Assembly (NCBI GenBank): GCA_916610825.1
Contig: OU744447.1
Location: 20,801,563 to 20,865,562 of the forward strand
DNA length: 64,000 bases
DNA from: Haliclystus octoradiatus
Taxonomy: Eukaryota; Cnidaria; Staurozoa; Stauromedusae; Haliclystidae
Reading direction: 5' to 3'
Below are positions 1-11,773 of the stretch, in pieces. Below the pieces are notes generated by a model, which saw only the letters and a program-made list of their open reading frames with translations, ran no database searches and was not told the DNA's origin. The position numbers and the translations under genes were made by a program. Each line of letters opens with the position of its first letter. Within the stretch, counting starts at the first letter, position 1.

Positions 1-1932
1 TTGTGCAAATGTTTTCAAAACTTTTTATATTACTGTTCTTGTCATGAAAATATGATAAAAACTGCACAGTTTTACTGAATTCTGTCTTAAAAAAGAAATC
101 AATTGATCATTCTTCCGATTAAAAGAACTTGAATGCAACTCTCTTCTCACCTTCCTTCTGAATTTGTGCTAGCCTTCCGGGACTCTAAGTCCCAAAATCC
201 CCCATTTTATTGAACTCTGAACGAAGTGCAGCAATAAAAAGGGGATTAATATCTTCTACTACGTTCCGGTTTTGATGAAGATTTAGTTTGTAAGATATAA
301 GGAGTTGTAATCAACTATAAACGGCAACATAAATGATCAAACGATTAAAGAGCATTGGATATTTTAAATAACAGACATATATATATAACTGATGCAGGCT
401 TATATTTATGATTATTTTAGATTTTAATATCATTTTCTAATTTGTAACTTCTATTCAGCCTATATATATATACATATATAGAAGTGGCATACACACACAT
501 TACACATGTAGGGCCATATATAGCATGTAGGCTATTGATCATTTTATTATCTTATTCATTTTCATATTAGAAGTCAACAGTTTTAACTTAGGCTACTAAT
601 ATTGCAATATTGTATAATGTAATATATATTGTAGCCTATAAAAATGCAAAGTGCATCAGATTAAAACTAGAATGTGATATATTTATTAATGTCATTATTA
701 TTACACTTAATTTATTATAGTATATCCTTGTAAATAAGCATCACTACAGTATGTAAAAGTACAAGGTCTGCTGGCTTAATATTGTTCGACTTATGAATGC
801 CTAAGTAAAGTTGCAAAGCAATGTTGAAGGATTAAGTGAGTAGGCCTACTACACATCCAATTATAATGTTCGCATTGGTAAAGTATAAAATCATGTCACA
901 TATTAAAAGCCTAAAGTGTGCTATGTTTGTGAAATACCTTTAATGTCCACAATTTGAAGTCTGAGTAATAAATGATGGTAAAGCAGGTATGCCAAAGTTA
1001 TTTGAGTCTGAAGCAGTAGTAAGTTATCTTCTATGTAAGGGCATAATTCTTCCACTGTGCAGTTTAGGCTACCAAGTACCAACTACATTCCATAATAGGC
1101 CATAGCATATTTCATAAAAGCTGTTAAATGCTGAATATGGATTTGATATAAAAATACACCATGTGATGTTAGAAGAACAGCAAGAACAGAGCTACAGAGG
1201 ATAGGAAGGTTTCCATAAATTCCATTAGTTAGGCTAACTTCTACAAACAAGCATGACAATCTGCAGGCAAACAAAGGATACATAACACTGTTATCATAAC
1301 CACATATGAATATAAGTAATGAATACATGTCAAACGATAGCAAAATTAAATAAAGCTGCTTGAGTTATGATTTTGAAGACATTAACATAATTCTTCATTA
1401 ATAGTGATGTAAATCTGTTGTATTTCGGGGTTAGCATTGGGGTAGAATACATACAACAATCCACATGAAAACAGGCTAAACAGCGTCATCCAAAATGAAG
1501 CTGGCGTAAAAAAGCTTTCAAACTTTGTAATAAAGACAAAACATTAAAATTAATTTAGATTATAAGATTAGGACAATACTGTACTTACCAGATTATGTGA
1601 AAAACATCATACAATTCCATGAAAACCAGACGATAATTCGGGTAATTGATAGAGTCTTTCCTTCATTTAAGTTAAAGTTCCCTTTTCTACGATTTCATTA
1701 TTTTTTCGTTGATCATACACCAAGAATTTCAAAAGTCTCAATTGTCTCAAAGGAGCCGCTCGTTTCCATTAGTTACCATCTCTCAATATTGCACAACAAC
1801 AGTTTTATCCAGTTTTAGAACAGCAAGACGCCCTTATGGTTTCGTGAATGCAACACCGCAAACTTCAAAAGTCTCAAAAGTCTCAATTGTCTCATTTTTA
1901 GTAGAAACTACCGAAGGCATAACCGGAAACCT
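1..1932. other. non-coding AT-rich region
   Basis: No recognisable gene. Short open frames here show no family motif. There are small AT and AC microsatellites (about 461-480 and 490-505). A short direct repeat built from the words CAAAAGTCTCAA and TTGTCTCA recurs near 1728-1750 and 1863-1893. I cannot assign a function. Confidence 0.5.
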
Positions 1933-2658
1933 TTTATCAACGATTTTTCTTTTTTTTTAATATGAAGCAGTAAATCATTTTTAATTAACAAAAGATATCG
2001 TTTGATCATGTTAATAACAGAAATCAGTGGACCATGTGTCTTGTTTAAGCTAAATTAATTTAATATTGAATCTATCGCATGCAATGCCACGAGTTTCACT
2101 GGCCACACTTTGACGGCGGCGTTATTTTGTGAACACCACATTAGTGTTGTATATATTGCAATAAAGATTTATGAATCCGAACCGAACGCGATCCGATCGT
2201 ATCGGGTCAGATTCGGGTTAATATTTTAGATCTTCGGATCGGATCGGATTTGTAGTGATTTTTTATGGATAGTTTCAGATTTCGAAATTTGACTGAGTAT
2301 TTGTAATTTATAATAATTAATGTGTTCTGGCCTCCTTTCAGCACATAAAATATTGTTTTTCTATGTAGATATAGCTACGTTAAATTATACATTTCAATCG
2401 ACTCAATTGATGTGAAATAAATTAAACTTTTATTAAAGGAATGATTAAGATGTATTGATTAATGCTACATCGTTTCAATGCATATTGTCTCTCATGTTCT
2501 CCTCCAGAGTTCATACTCCGTATTATACAGCGATAGAAAGCTTAGTCAATTGTTTAATTATAAGTGATCTGAAAGTTTTATCATAGAAGGTCCATTATGG
2601 ACTACACTCATAGCTAGTATACATAATACTGTCTGTTTATATATCACAATATTTCTAT
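1933..2658 (+). repeat. dispersed repeat R1, copy 1
   Basis: About 700 bp closely matches 4970-5645 in the same orientation and, in part, 29701-29874 in the opposite orientation. Shared landmarks are TTGATCATGTTAATAACAG, a short palindrome-rich stretch around 2189-2250 with repeated CGATCCGAT/CGGATCGGAT words, and CTCCTCCAGAGTTCATACTCC. It has no coding potential that I recognise. Three copies within 30 kb suggest a mobile non-coding repeat (SINE, MITE or solo LTR). The class is undetermined. Confidence 0.75.
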
Positions 2659-4899
2659 ATTTCGATATTTCTGTGTCTGTCCGCGACTTATGTACGTCTT
2701 ACTGGCGATATAATACGGATAATCCGTTGTCGGGAAATTATGCAAACATTTGTGTCGAGATAACCGTGTACAGTAACAAATTTGTTGTATGAAAAGTATG
2801 GGTCTATGACGTTGTTTTAAAATAATATACTTCATCTGATATTTTATTTGATATCATTGCATTAAAAAATTCAGAGATTTTGAAAAATTTCATAGGTCGA
2901 TAATCTAGGGGGCAGTCAAATCGACTTCAAATTAAATCTCCAGAACAAAAATATTTTGCTTTGAATTTAAAAGCTGCGTGTAAATTGTTTGAACAAGTGA
3001 AACTTGAAACTGAATCAGTTATATGATAATTAATACAATACGAAATACTGAATTACATTGAATTACCAGTATAACTACGTCAGACAAAATATGTTTTGAA
3101 ATCAAAGAAACGTAGACCTATTTCATGTAGTGTTGATATCAGCAATACATATAGCTCGGCAGAAACGCTATGAAATTAAAGAGACTTTAGCTCTTAATTT
3201 AATTTATTAATGAAACGAAATGCCGTTCATTACTTTTCAAAACATTTCACTTTTAAAAAGGCTATTTTGATATATAATTTGTGAGAACACTGAGCAAACA
3301 ATCTGTTTTGAAATGAATAATCTATCGCTGGGCATAAAAACCAAATAACTTTCAAGAATTTTCAAAATGACGTTGGTGTTTGACCAATTCGAAAAATATT
3401 CAAAGTTCGAATAGATTATCTGTCTACAGTATAAAACTATAGAGTTTAGAATTAATCAAGGCATTGCACAAAAGTATTTCTATAATTTATTATTTATTAA
3501 TATAAAAATATGAATCATTTGGTTTTGAGCAGGCAGGCATTTATTTTCAGATTTTGCTTCCATAATTAACGAAGGAATTGTAAGCATCGATTAAAATTAA
3601 AATTTCATTTTGTTGACTTGCTATACGAATAAGACACAGTATGTTACTACAGTTTCGAGAATAAAAATAGCGGTGTCTTGTTATTATCGTTGATCAACAT
3701 TTAATAAAGTTAATTTCAGGTATATCAAATTCAACAAAGTTAAATTGAATTGAGCGTATGATTTGTGATAAATAATAATAATTATAATATTTTCAAAGTT
3801 AAAAAATGGATTTCAACTTTAAAAACAGAAAAGCATAATTCAAAAACATTTTTCAATAGTTAATACAGTTTGGATGAGTGTAACAAACCTTGTGTTACAA
3901 AAATAAAAAGCAAAAAAGTTTGCATGAAATAATCGATCATAGCAAACACTATTTATTAAATTACAACTTACCATTTTCCAAATGAGATCCAAACAAAAAC
4001 TATACCAGCGGCATAATCTCTGAACAACATTTAAATACATAATAGCGGGTTCTCTGGGTTAATACACCAATCAATAATAAGTTAACAACCAAATTTTATC
4101 GAAGGAGAATGTACGCCCGATAAGAATAAGTAAAGATTGTCTTTTATTCGAAATAATTCTGACAAAAATGATCATTTCATATCGTGATCAAATGCATGGT
4201 AAAGTAGATTCACTTTATACATAGTAAATTATCCTTTTCGTCAGACATCATAACATGAGCAATTAAATACTACCATCGGCTATGGTATTTTATATCTTTG
4301 AATCTGCACTAAACATTTCCACTCTATAAACCATCGCGTCCGTTTCAATAAATTCTGAATAAATATGCATATCACGAATCTGGCAAAATGAGTTGTTTTC
4401 ATTTTTCTATCAAAATAACTAATTTATTCATAATCGTCTTTTCTTTCATTCGACATCTGTAATGTATTATAAATAGCTCGTAGAAATATTGACAACAAGA
4501 TGTAACATAATATCAATATCGAATTAGTGTAGCGATTTATTATAGAATTTTATTTCCTTTAAAAGAATGTTGATGCTATTATTCTGGAAAATTTGATAAC
4601 AAGAAGAACTATCAGGCCAATTTTTCACATCTTTTTTTTACTTACAAAATTTTATTTTCAACGAACTCTTGATATTTTGATAGACTGCCATGAAAATCAC
4701 AGGCATACTTGCTGAGATTCAAAGATCAAAAATATATAGGCTCATATACTATCATATCATAATATTTTTTGATTATATATATAATTTGAAATTTAATACA
4801 CGCCCTGTAGAGCGTGGGTCAGCCTTGTTCAATAATATGTTGTCGAAGCAGTAGGTTTGTTGATTAGTACAGTCAAAGCGCCTAAAACAGTAAGTAAGG
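2659..4899. other. non-coding region between R1 copies
   Basis: AT-rich sequence with no recognisable gene, RNA or transposon protein on either strand. The short open frames (for example minus-strand 3840-4040) have no motif. The segment lies between two direct copies of R1. It could be host spacer or the internal part of a non-coding element that uses R1 as terminal repeat. Confidence 0.45.
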
Positions 4900-4966
4900 C
4901 AATTGCTCATTGGTTAATGCTCTGGTATCACAAACGGTCGTCAGTTCAAATCCGCCATTCAGCAAT
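4900..4966 (+). repeat. tRNA-like SINE head or tRNA relic
   Basis: The sequence reads like a decayed tRNA. TTGCTCATTGGTTAATGC resembles a pol III A box with the D arm. AGTTCAAATCC resembles the B box (consensus GGTTCGAATCC). A clean cloverleaf does not form because the T-stem pairs poorly, so a working tRNA is unlikely. It sits immediately before R1 copy 2 and is absent before copy 1. R1 copy 2 may therefore have been captured by, or inserted next to, a tRNA-derived SINE. Confidence 0.4.
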
Positions 4967-4969
4967 TTT

Positions 4970-5645
4970 TTATCTACGATTTTTCTTATTTTTTTAAATA
5001 TGAGGCAGAAAATCATTGTTAATTAACAATAGATGTCTATTGATCATGTTAATAACAGAAATCAGCGGGCCATGTGTCTTGCTGAAGCTAAATTAATTTA
5101 ATATTGAATGTGTTGCATGCAATGCAACGAGTTTCACCGGCCGACGGCGTTATTTTGTGAACACCACATTAGTGTTGTATATATTGCAATAACGATTTAT
5201 GAATCCGAACCGAACGCGATCCGATGGTATCGGATCAGATTCGGGTTAATATTTTAGGTCTTCGGATCGAATCAGATTTGATGTGATATTTTATGGATAA
5301 TTTCAGATTATGAAATTTGACTGAGTATTTGTAATTTATAATAATTAATGTGTTCTGGCCTCCTTTCAGCACATAAAATAAAGTTTTTCTATGTAGATAT
5401 AGCTACGTTAAATTATACATTTCAATCGACTCAATTGATGTGAAATAAATTAAATTTTTATTAAAGGATTGTTCAAGATGTATTGATTAATGCTACATCG
5501 TTTCAATGCGTATTGTGTCTCATGTTCTCCTCCAGAGTTCATACTCCGTATTATACAGCGATAGTCAGCTTAGTCAATTGTTTAATTATAAGTGGTCTGA
5601 AAGTTTTATCATAAATGGTCCATAATGGACCACACTCATTGCTAG
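4970..5645 (+). repeat. dispersed repeat R1, copy 2
   Basis: Direct copy of 1933-2620 with scattered substitutions and small indels. One indel is the loss of an ACTTTG-containing stretch near the GACGGCG(G)CGTTATTTTG motif. The match begins at the ATTTTTCTTATTTTTTT tract and ends just after CACACTCAT(T/A)GCTAG. Confidence 0.75.
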
Positions 5646-5660
5646 TTATGTATGTAAGTG

Positions 5661-5695
5661 ATAGAAATATTGTGATATATAAACAGACAGTATTA
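5661..5695 (-). repeat. 35-bp inverted match to 2624-2658
   Basis: The 35 bases from ATAGAAATATTG to CAGTATTA are the exact reverse complement of 2624-2658. In both places the match lies just beyond the 3' end of an R1 copy. One junction is therefore flipped relative to the other. Confidence 0.7.
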
Positions 5696-7195
5696 TTAAT
5701 ATAAGTAGATAACAATATCTACTGCACTTTCTTTCAGTCCTGTGGAAAAATCATGTATACTTTGTTTCGGGTTTGTTTACCAGTTCAACAACTACAAAAA
5801 AACGCAATCATCAAATTTCATTGTTGTTACTTAGCAACTTGCGTGAAAGCGCGAATGTTATATACACAATCCGCCGTATTATGCCAAAAATAGCAAAAGT
5901 TATAATTTATAACAAAAGCACGGCTAATGATAAGTACGGCGTATATTTCAAAAGTCAAATTTTGAACCAGCACTGGGCTAGAGAGACAACTGTTAGCTCA
6001 AATCGGTCCGATAATATGATCGATTCTTTACAAAGATGCTGCTTCATGTAGAAGAACCTCGCTTTAAAGGAGAGCTTTTTATTGGTTTGATTTATTGCAA
6101 GATTATTTTGATATTCAGCGCAATATTTATTGTAAGCTATCTTACCGAGGATGAAACGAGAATAAAAGGAGAATAAATATTAAAGATAGAGATATTCCGA
6201 CTTTGAAACAATAACTGCGAGATTTTGTAAATTTGAATGGCTTTGAGATAACTGCGATCGCCGAAATCTCTAACTGATGTAGGGCCTCTAATTAAATAAT
6301 TTTAATTAGAAGTTAATTATTTTTTTATATGTTGTGTAATTAAATAGCTTTGTTAAATAGTGGTTGTTTGTTGTATTTAATGTGATTTGATTGGTTCTTG
6401 TAAATGTGATTAAGGTGTGTATCTTGTATTTTAAATTTATGGTATTTCATTCTGGCCAATGGAGATGGTTTTCCCGGCCACATTAGTTTTTGATTGTTAT
6501 TATAGTTTGAAAAGTAAGATAGAAAAGTTATTTAAGAAAGGTATTGAAGGAGTTATTATAGAAAATTTGCTTGGTTTTATTTAGTTTCTTTTCCTGTTGT
6601 TCTCCAATTTCACTGGTCGTGATCATTGGACATCAACTTTGTGCTTGGGGAACAAATATCCATTTGTGTGACATATTCGTTTCCGTCAAATAAAAACTAT
6701 CGGCATTGGCGTATGGCTTACAACCATACATTTCGTAAGAACAAGTAATCTGTAAAGTTGCATTTCTCAAAGTTTTCTCATGGTCCGTCGAACAAAGGAT
6801 ATGTTTTTATCTACATTAATCTGTAGTTATTTCCTCATTTTCTGCGGGGGTTCAGTTATCTGTTTTTCTTGTAAAAGAATTTACAATTTTGACTGTAGTT
6901 CTTTTGCTTTGGTGACTGGAATTGACAATTACGTGAACACCGGCAGACTGCTATACATTACTAACTATTGTTTAAATTTTAATTGTTGAAATGTTTGTTG
7001 TTTACAAGTGGAAAAGAAAATAATAACTAACTATTGTGTAATTGTGAATTGTTGAGTTGTTTGTTGTTTACAAGTTAAAATTTGATAAAAAGTAAATAAT
7101 ATATAACTAAAATTGTTGATTGTTTAATTTTGAAATTTCCTCAGATTATTTTTTGTCTCGTGACTTTTGTCACATGGTTCGTCTGGGTGTGACAC
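5696..7195. other. non-coding; possible BEL/Pao LTR and leader
   Basis: No gene recognised. The 5773-6051 open frame has no known motif. From about 6273 (TGATGTAGGGCC) to about 7174 the sequence could be the 5' LTR of the BEL/Pao element that follows: it starts with TG, ends ..GTCACA, and the Gag start follows at 7196. No second LTR is present, so this is conjecture. Around 6970-7085 a motif with TTGTTTGTTGTTTACAAGT occurs twice in tandem. Confidence 0.3.
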
Positions 7196-7848
7196 ATGGA
7201 TTCCAAACTCACTCTCGCGAAACTTGATTTTGATGTTACGACAGAACAATCTAGATCAGCAATTATGCAAAAAATCGTGCACTATATGTTTCCCTTATGC
7301 CCATGAACATTTAAAAAACAGTTTGATCAGTTTGTCACCATATTTGATAGGCTCTTCATTGGAGCTTCTTTAGAGGACTAAAACTCCTTGCCCCCTATTC
7401 TTTCAGAAGTTCAATATAATTATTTTCCTTTGTCAACCGATCCTTTGTTAAATCTTGTAACTGACATAACTGTTACATTACTGTACATACCTCTGCACAC
7501 AATTTGTCTCTTGTACCTAATGACTCGTCTCCTTCTCTCTTACAATCTTTGAGTAATCAAAGGTCCCATTCAAAAACATTCAAACACGAGACAAGGTCCA
7601 ATCCGTTCGCTGAGTGGTTTCAGGACGATAGATCTGCAGTATCCGACGACGCCATTGCTGCATTAGGAGACATATTAATAGGGTTGATCTTGAAGATTGA
7701 TAAATTTGACGGTAATTCTTTAGCATATCATGGTTTTATGTCCGCTTCTCGATCTCAGGTGCATGATCGTAGAACTCTATCTTCCAATCTTAGTTTGTTT
7801 ATTAGATGGATATGCTCGTGCTGCAGTGGATGGTTTTCCCTAGGATGA
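7196..7848 (+). pseudogene. BEL/Pao Gag N-terminal and core remnant
   Basis: The reading frame starts at an ATG after a leader and encodes MDSKLTLAKLDFDV, then runs into a stop before 7320. A second open stretch at 7504-7848 holds a Gag core recognisable by LKIDKFDGNSLAYHGFMSA, the FDG-x-x-x-x-Y-x-x-F signature of BEL/Pao Gag. Frameshifts and stops separate the pieces, so no full Gag can be made. The open stretch closes after a tail that no longer resembles the family. Confidence 0.65.
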
Positions 7849-8347
7849 ATACGGTAAAAGGAGAGCTTTAGAAATCTTTAAAAAATGATTTTCATACAGA
7901 TGGCAGAATCTCTAGGGTGTATATCGATAGACTGTTGAACTGTCAGTCTGTCAAATCAGGAAACATTAAACAACTCCAATAAATTTTTCATAACCTTGTT
8001 TCCGCTGAAGCAGCTTTTCAGCGAATGAGTTTTTTTCTGACGTAGAATCGTCTCCTGCTGTTTTTAAAATTGCTTCTTGCCTTCTTGAGAAAATTCAGTC
8101 AAATTGGCAAAAGAAAGCCAATTATTTGAAACAAGATGGCATTGTTACTGATCCAAAAGAGCTTGTCAAGCTAGCTGAAGTAGAGTATCAAATTTTGAAT
8201 GATGCTGTTTGATCAGGTTTTACTAGTATTGAAAACAAACAACACTCATATGCAACAAATGCAACGGTCGACACTGCTATTTGTTTTTTTTATGGTGAAA
8301 GCCATCTTTCTAGAAATTTTACAAAACCACTAGCCCGTGATGCTGTT

Positions 8348-8686
8348 GTGTCAATTATAAAAAATCATAAGTTGTGTTTCAAATGTTTTTCTCTTGGGCA
8401 TTATGCTGATAGATGCCGTGTACCCATAAAATGCAGTCCCAGTATAAAAGATTCACATCACACATTCTTGCACAATAGCACCAATCTTGCTTCCCAAACC
8501 TCTGTATTTATTTCTTCTACATCTGAAAGATTGTCTGTAAAACCTGAAACCTCCTCATCGACTGTGACCAACACTTTTGCATCCAATGGTGCAGTCTATT
8601 TACTAATTATTCTTGTTGTTCACCAATATGGGTCAGTTCCAAACAAATGCTCTTCTTCATTCAGACAGTACTGTGTAAATTGTTAA
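8348..8686 (+). pseudogene. BEL/Pao Gag zinc-knuckle remnant
   Basis: The frame encodes a nucleic-acid-binding zinc knuckle near its start (CFKCFSLGHYADRC, pattern C-x2-C-x4-H-x4-C). A histidine-rich continuation with the HHTFLH pattern typical of BEL/Pao follows. Upstream, in another frame, a CFFYGESHLSRNF segment represents the preceding linker. No aspartic protease triad (DTG or DSG) is visible downstream before the next element segment, so the protease appears lost. Confidence 0.65.
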
Positions 8687-8745
8687 TGCAGAAATGTGTG
8701 ACAAATTATTTCTTCAAGGTCAACCAGACCTGTTAAATATTATAA

Positions 8746-9105
8746 ATGTTTTATGGAATAGTGATTCAAAGCCCGTCACCCACATTTGCTTACGCATGCG
8801 TGGGGAAAACAGTGGAGTTGCATCATTATCAAATGTTTATTCCCTTTCGGTGCTTCTACGCTTTCACTTCATTTTTCCTCAAATCCCTGGCTATCAAATT
8901 TTCTGACTTGAAGAATGACATTCAGCTATTGATAAGTAGTGATTCCCCTGACTTGTTGTTGCATCAACATGTTATAGACGGGTGTAATGGTGGTCCAAAG
9001 GCAGTTTTGACCAAACTTGGTTGGACTTTGTTTGGTGGGAACGGCAGCCGTGCTAATACTTCTATTTATACTGCAATTTCAAACAATGATATATCTCACC
9101 GGTGA
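8746..9105 (+). pseudogene. BEL/Pao pol pre-RT segment
   Basis: The open frame contains LTKLGWTLFGGNGS, the conserved BEL/Pao motif (LGW..xG) between protease and RT. It is preceded by LLISSDSPDLL, matching the usual stretch before that motif. A further frame break follows at about 9105. Confidence 0.6.
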
Positions 9106-9444
9106 GATAAATTTTGGTCCAGTGATAGTTTAGAGGGTGAAAATTACTTGGATGTGACTCTTTCTCAACAATATTTGAATGCATCTTCAATCTTAGACAA
9201 TATGACCTTAGTGAATTGTGATTATCAAGTTGGTCTTTTGTAGAAGGAGAATATTTCCCTCCCAAATAAAAGATCCCTTAATTGCTTTAAAACGCTTGCA
9301 CTTTTTATACACAAGCGCCTGTTGAGAGATCCATGTTTTGCAAAAGAATACATTGCCAATATTTAAAATTATTTTTCGAAAGGTTTTGCTTCTCGCGTTG
9401 CAATAGAAAAAAAAAATTACAGCCTGCCTGCGCGTGTCTGGTAT

Positions 9445-10017
9445 TTGCCGCATCATGCAGTATTTCATCCAGTGAAAAAAAAGATGCGTGTAGTTTTCGA
9501 TGCAGCTGCCAAGTTTCGTGGAATATCTTTGAATGACAGTTTGTACTCTGGGCCTAATTTGTTAAACAGTATGTTAGGTTGTTTGTTACGTTTCAGGACA
9601 GGTCAAATTGGTCTAGCTGCTGACATAGAACAAATGTTTAGTCAGATAAATGTCATTCCAGAAGATCGCTCTGCCTTGAAGTTTATGTGATGGGAAGAAG
9701 GAAAGTATGTGAGTACCAGATGAATGTCCATGTTTTTTGTTCTATATCTTTTCCTCGTGTGCCATATCTGCTTTTCACAAGGCTGCAAAGGATCGTGAAA
9801 AAGATTTTGGTAGTGATTTAACAAATTTAGTTAAGCGTAATTTTTACATGGATGGTTGCTTGATTTCTGTTGATACACGATCACAGCAGTCCACTATTAC
9901 AAATGCCTTACAGCATTACCTCAAAAGGGTGGGTTTCGCTTAACAAAATGGATGTCAAATAATAACGACGTACTTGATTGTATTCCTGTGATGAACAATG
10001 GCCTTTATGTTATAAAC
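9445..10017 (+). pseudogene. BEL/Pao reverse transcriptase remnant
   Basis: The first frame has the BEL/Pao RT motifs RVVFDAAAKFRGISLND and NLLNSMLGCLLRFR, then IGLAADIEQMFSQI, which carries the first catalytic Asp (AD-I-x-x-M-F). A stop at about 9690 and a frame change lead to ...FHKAAKDREKDFG and FYMDGCLIS, where the usual Y-V/M-D-D reads YMDG. The second Asp of the catalytic box is therefore lost. The match ends near 10017 inside the domain. Confidence 0.75.
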
Positions 10018-10095
10018 TAATAGTTTATAGGTTTACATTGTGTTTTAGAAAGTCTTCTTGTACCTTTTGTCTTAGTCTGATTAAATGTTATGACA

Positions 10096-10107
10096 TGGCG
10101 CAGTTGA
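10096..10107 (+). promoter_or_regulatory. Gypsy A primer-binding site
   Basis: TGGCGCAGTTGA follows a presumed LTR end (..GACA). The first nine bases match the complement of the 3' end of tRNA-Ser (..ACTGCGCCA) known to prime insect 17.6-like elements. The same 12-mer sits at 61432-61443 in element D, with one change in Gypsy C. That recurrence supports the call. Confidence 0.65.
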
Positions 10108-10235
10108 ATTTTAATATTTTTCTAATGTGAAAAGTATTTAAGTATTCTTGATATGTAATGGATAAATTTGAAGATTTATCGTACGAAGAACTTTAAAGAA
10201 AGTATATAGCAAATAAAGGTCATTCGAACAGAGCT

Positions 10236-11147
10236 ATGAGAACATTAAAAAGCGTTATGAACTCACAAATATATTTAGAAGGGCCGTTTAAAGTCGCTTT
10301 AGAACGAACAAGATTAATTTATAATTTTTTGGTATCCATGGAATCGAGAATAGCCGATGATGAAACTAAAACTGTATTTGGATCGGGAGCTTTGCAGATC
10401 AATGATGATATAATGAAACAAATTATAGATCAGATGTATAACAAAACAGTTGAAAAATCAACATATAGGGGAAATGATGAACAGGAATACAATTGCACAA
10501 TGAGCAATGCAAAAATTGTATACAAACAGCCGGAAACATTACAAGGAGATGCGGATTTACAAAAAGTTTCAGAATGGAGATTAATGTTCAATGATTACCA
10601 GAAACTAGCCAATGTAGAGAAATTTACACAGCAACAACAAGTCGCAAATCTTAGAGCACTTCTGGATACTGAAATGAGAGAGAAATTACGATTATCAATG
10701 AACATTCCAGATGACACACTGTTAGCAGTTGAAGATATTTTAGATAACATTCAAGATTTTTACAGAGGACAGTATAATATAATATTATACAAAGTTAGAT
10801 TTCATAATACAAATCAGAAAGAAGGCCAGTCTTTTGAAGACTTTTACATAGAAATACGGAGAAATGCAAGTCGAGCAGAATTACATCATATTTGCAAGAA
10901 CAATGAATGTCTCGAAGATCAAATTAAAGTTACATTAATTGTTGGCTTAAGTGACGAAGAAACACGAAAAAAATTGATGTCCTTTCCAGAAAATGATTGT
11001 AATTTAAAGAAAGTTATAGATACGTGCCATGCAAAAGAAACTGCAAAGAAAGACGATAGTAAACTACCAAAGCAAGCAATATATATAAAGTCAGACTCAA
11101 TTAGTAGAATCAAGAAGTTGCAATCGACGTTAGGGTTCGCTTTATAA
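10236..11147 (+). CDS. gag: Gypsy A Gag (303 aa, open)
   Basis: Longest uninterrupted frame in this element. The N-terminal third has no recognisable motif. Residues about 115-290 form an alpha-helical capsid-like region of Gypsy type, with WRLMFNDYQKLA, a QQQVANLRALLD segment, GQSFEDFYIEIRR (the conserved E-D/S-F-x-x-F/Y block) and IKVTLIVGLSDEETRKKL (the conserved D-x-x-I-x-G-L block). A zinc knuckle follows in another frame after the stop, so the protein is probably cut short by a frameshift near 11147. The Gag normally coats the element RNA. The ATG chosen is the first in frame. Confidence 0.75.
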   Translation: MRTLKSVMNSQIYLEGPFKVALERTRLIYNFLVSMESRIADDETKTVFGSGALQINDDIMKQIIDQMYNKTVEKSTYRGNDEQEYNCTMSNAKIVYKQPETLQGDADLQKVSEWRLMFNDYQKLANVEKFTQQQQVANLRALLDTEMREKLRLSMNIPDDTLLAVEDILDNIQDFYRGQYNIILYKVRFHNTNQKEGQSFEDFYIEIRRNASRAELHHICKNNECLEDQIKVTLIVGLSDEETRKKLMSFPENDCNLKKVIDTCHAKETAKKDDSKLPKQAIYIKSDSISRIKKLQSTLGFAL

Positions 11148-11674
11148 AAGATGGTTACTTCTGCAGCAAAGACCACAATGTAAAGGCGTGTCCAGCTTGG
11201 AAACAAGAATGTAAATGCTGTAAAAAGAGTGGGAATTTTGCATCAGCAAAGGCATGCAAGAGCTCTAGCAATGAACACGGAGACAAGGTGAAGACGGTTA
11301 GAAACATTGGATCGTCAAAATTGGTACCACGAATCAAAGTAACTGTAAAATCTGTTAATGATAAATTTCTTGGGAAATATGATTGTACAATTCCAGATTC
11401 AGGGTGTGAAGCAACTATTGAAGATTTGGATTTTTTAAATGATATTGGAATTAAGGAACAGCCTATACACAAATAAAAATTGCAAAACATATTTGGTGCC
11501 ACAGGAAACCAATTTACTGTATTGGGATCATTAAAATTGAAAATTGAATATGGTGATATTCAAGTTGAGGATGAAATTTCCATCGTAAAAGAAAACGTGG
11601 GGCTTCTGATTAATTGGCAAAAATGCAAAGAGCTTCGGATTTTGCAACAAGATTATCCTCAAAAATGTCCATAG
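11148..11674 (+). pseudogene. Gypsy A zinc knuckle and aspartic protease remnant
   Basis: Just after the Gag stop, in another frame, CSKDHNVKACPAW and CKCCKKSGNFASAKAC are decayed zinc knuckles. The 11288-11476 frame carries IPDSGCEATI, the aspartic-protease active-site motif (D-S/T-G). A stop at 11474 separates it from the flap part at 11480-11674. The same protein region is thus split into at least three frames. Confidence 0.65.
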
Positions 11675-11773
11675 ATAGATGGTTAAGTGTGAGGTCCACA
11701 TGGAAAGATACATGTGATGAACGAATATATAAAGTAAAAAAAAAAAATAGAATTAGAATTTTCAGATGTTTTA

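Larger units (their letters stand above)
7196..10017 (+). mobile_element. BEL/Pao retrotransposon 1, decayed and 3'-truncated
   Basis: Pieces of a BEL/Pao polyprotein occur in the right order on the plus strand: Gag start (7196), Gag core (7504-7848), zinc knuckle (8348-8470), pre-RT segment (8746-9060) and RT (9445-10017). They lie in different frames with many stops. The element ends abruptly inside the RT connection region, at a segment reading LTKW, then SNNNDVL. RNase H, integrase and 3' LTR are absent. It abuts Gypsy A, which suggests truncation by that insertion or a later deletion. Confidence 0.8.

Noticed and set aside
1083..1343. 86-codon minus-strand open frame in the left non-coding region
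   Set aside because: No conserved motif. Composition resembles translated AT-rich DNA, and there are no splice or neighbour clues.
4900..4966. functional tRNA gene
   Set aside because: A- and B-box-like words are present but the T-stem and anticodon stem do not pair well, so I list it only as a tRNA-like relic.
5773..6051. 92-codon plus-strand open frame near R1 copy 2
   Set aside because: No domain or membrane pattern recognisable, and it is isolated from other coding signals.
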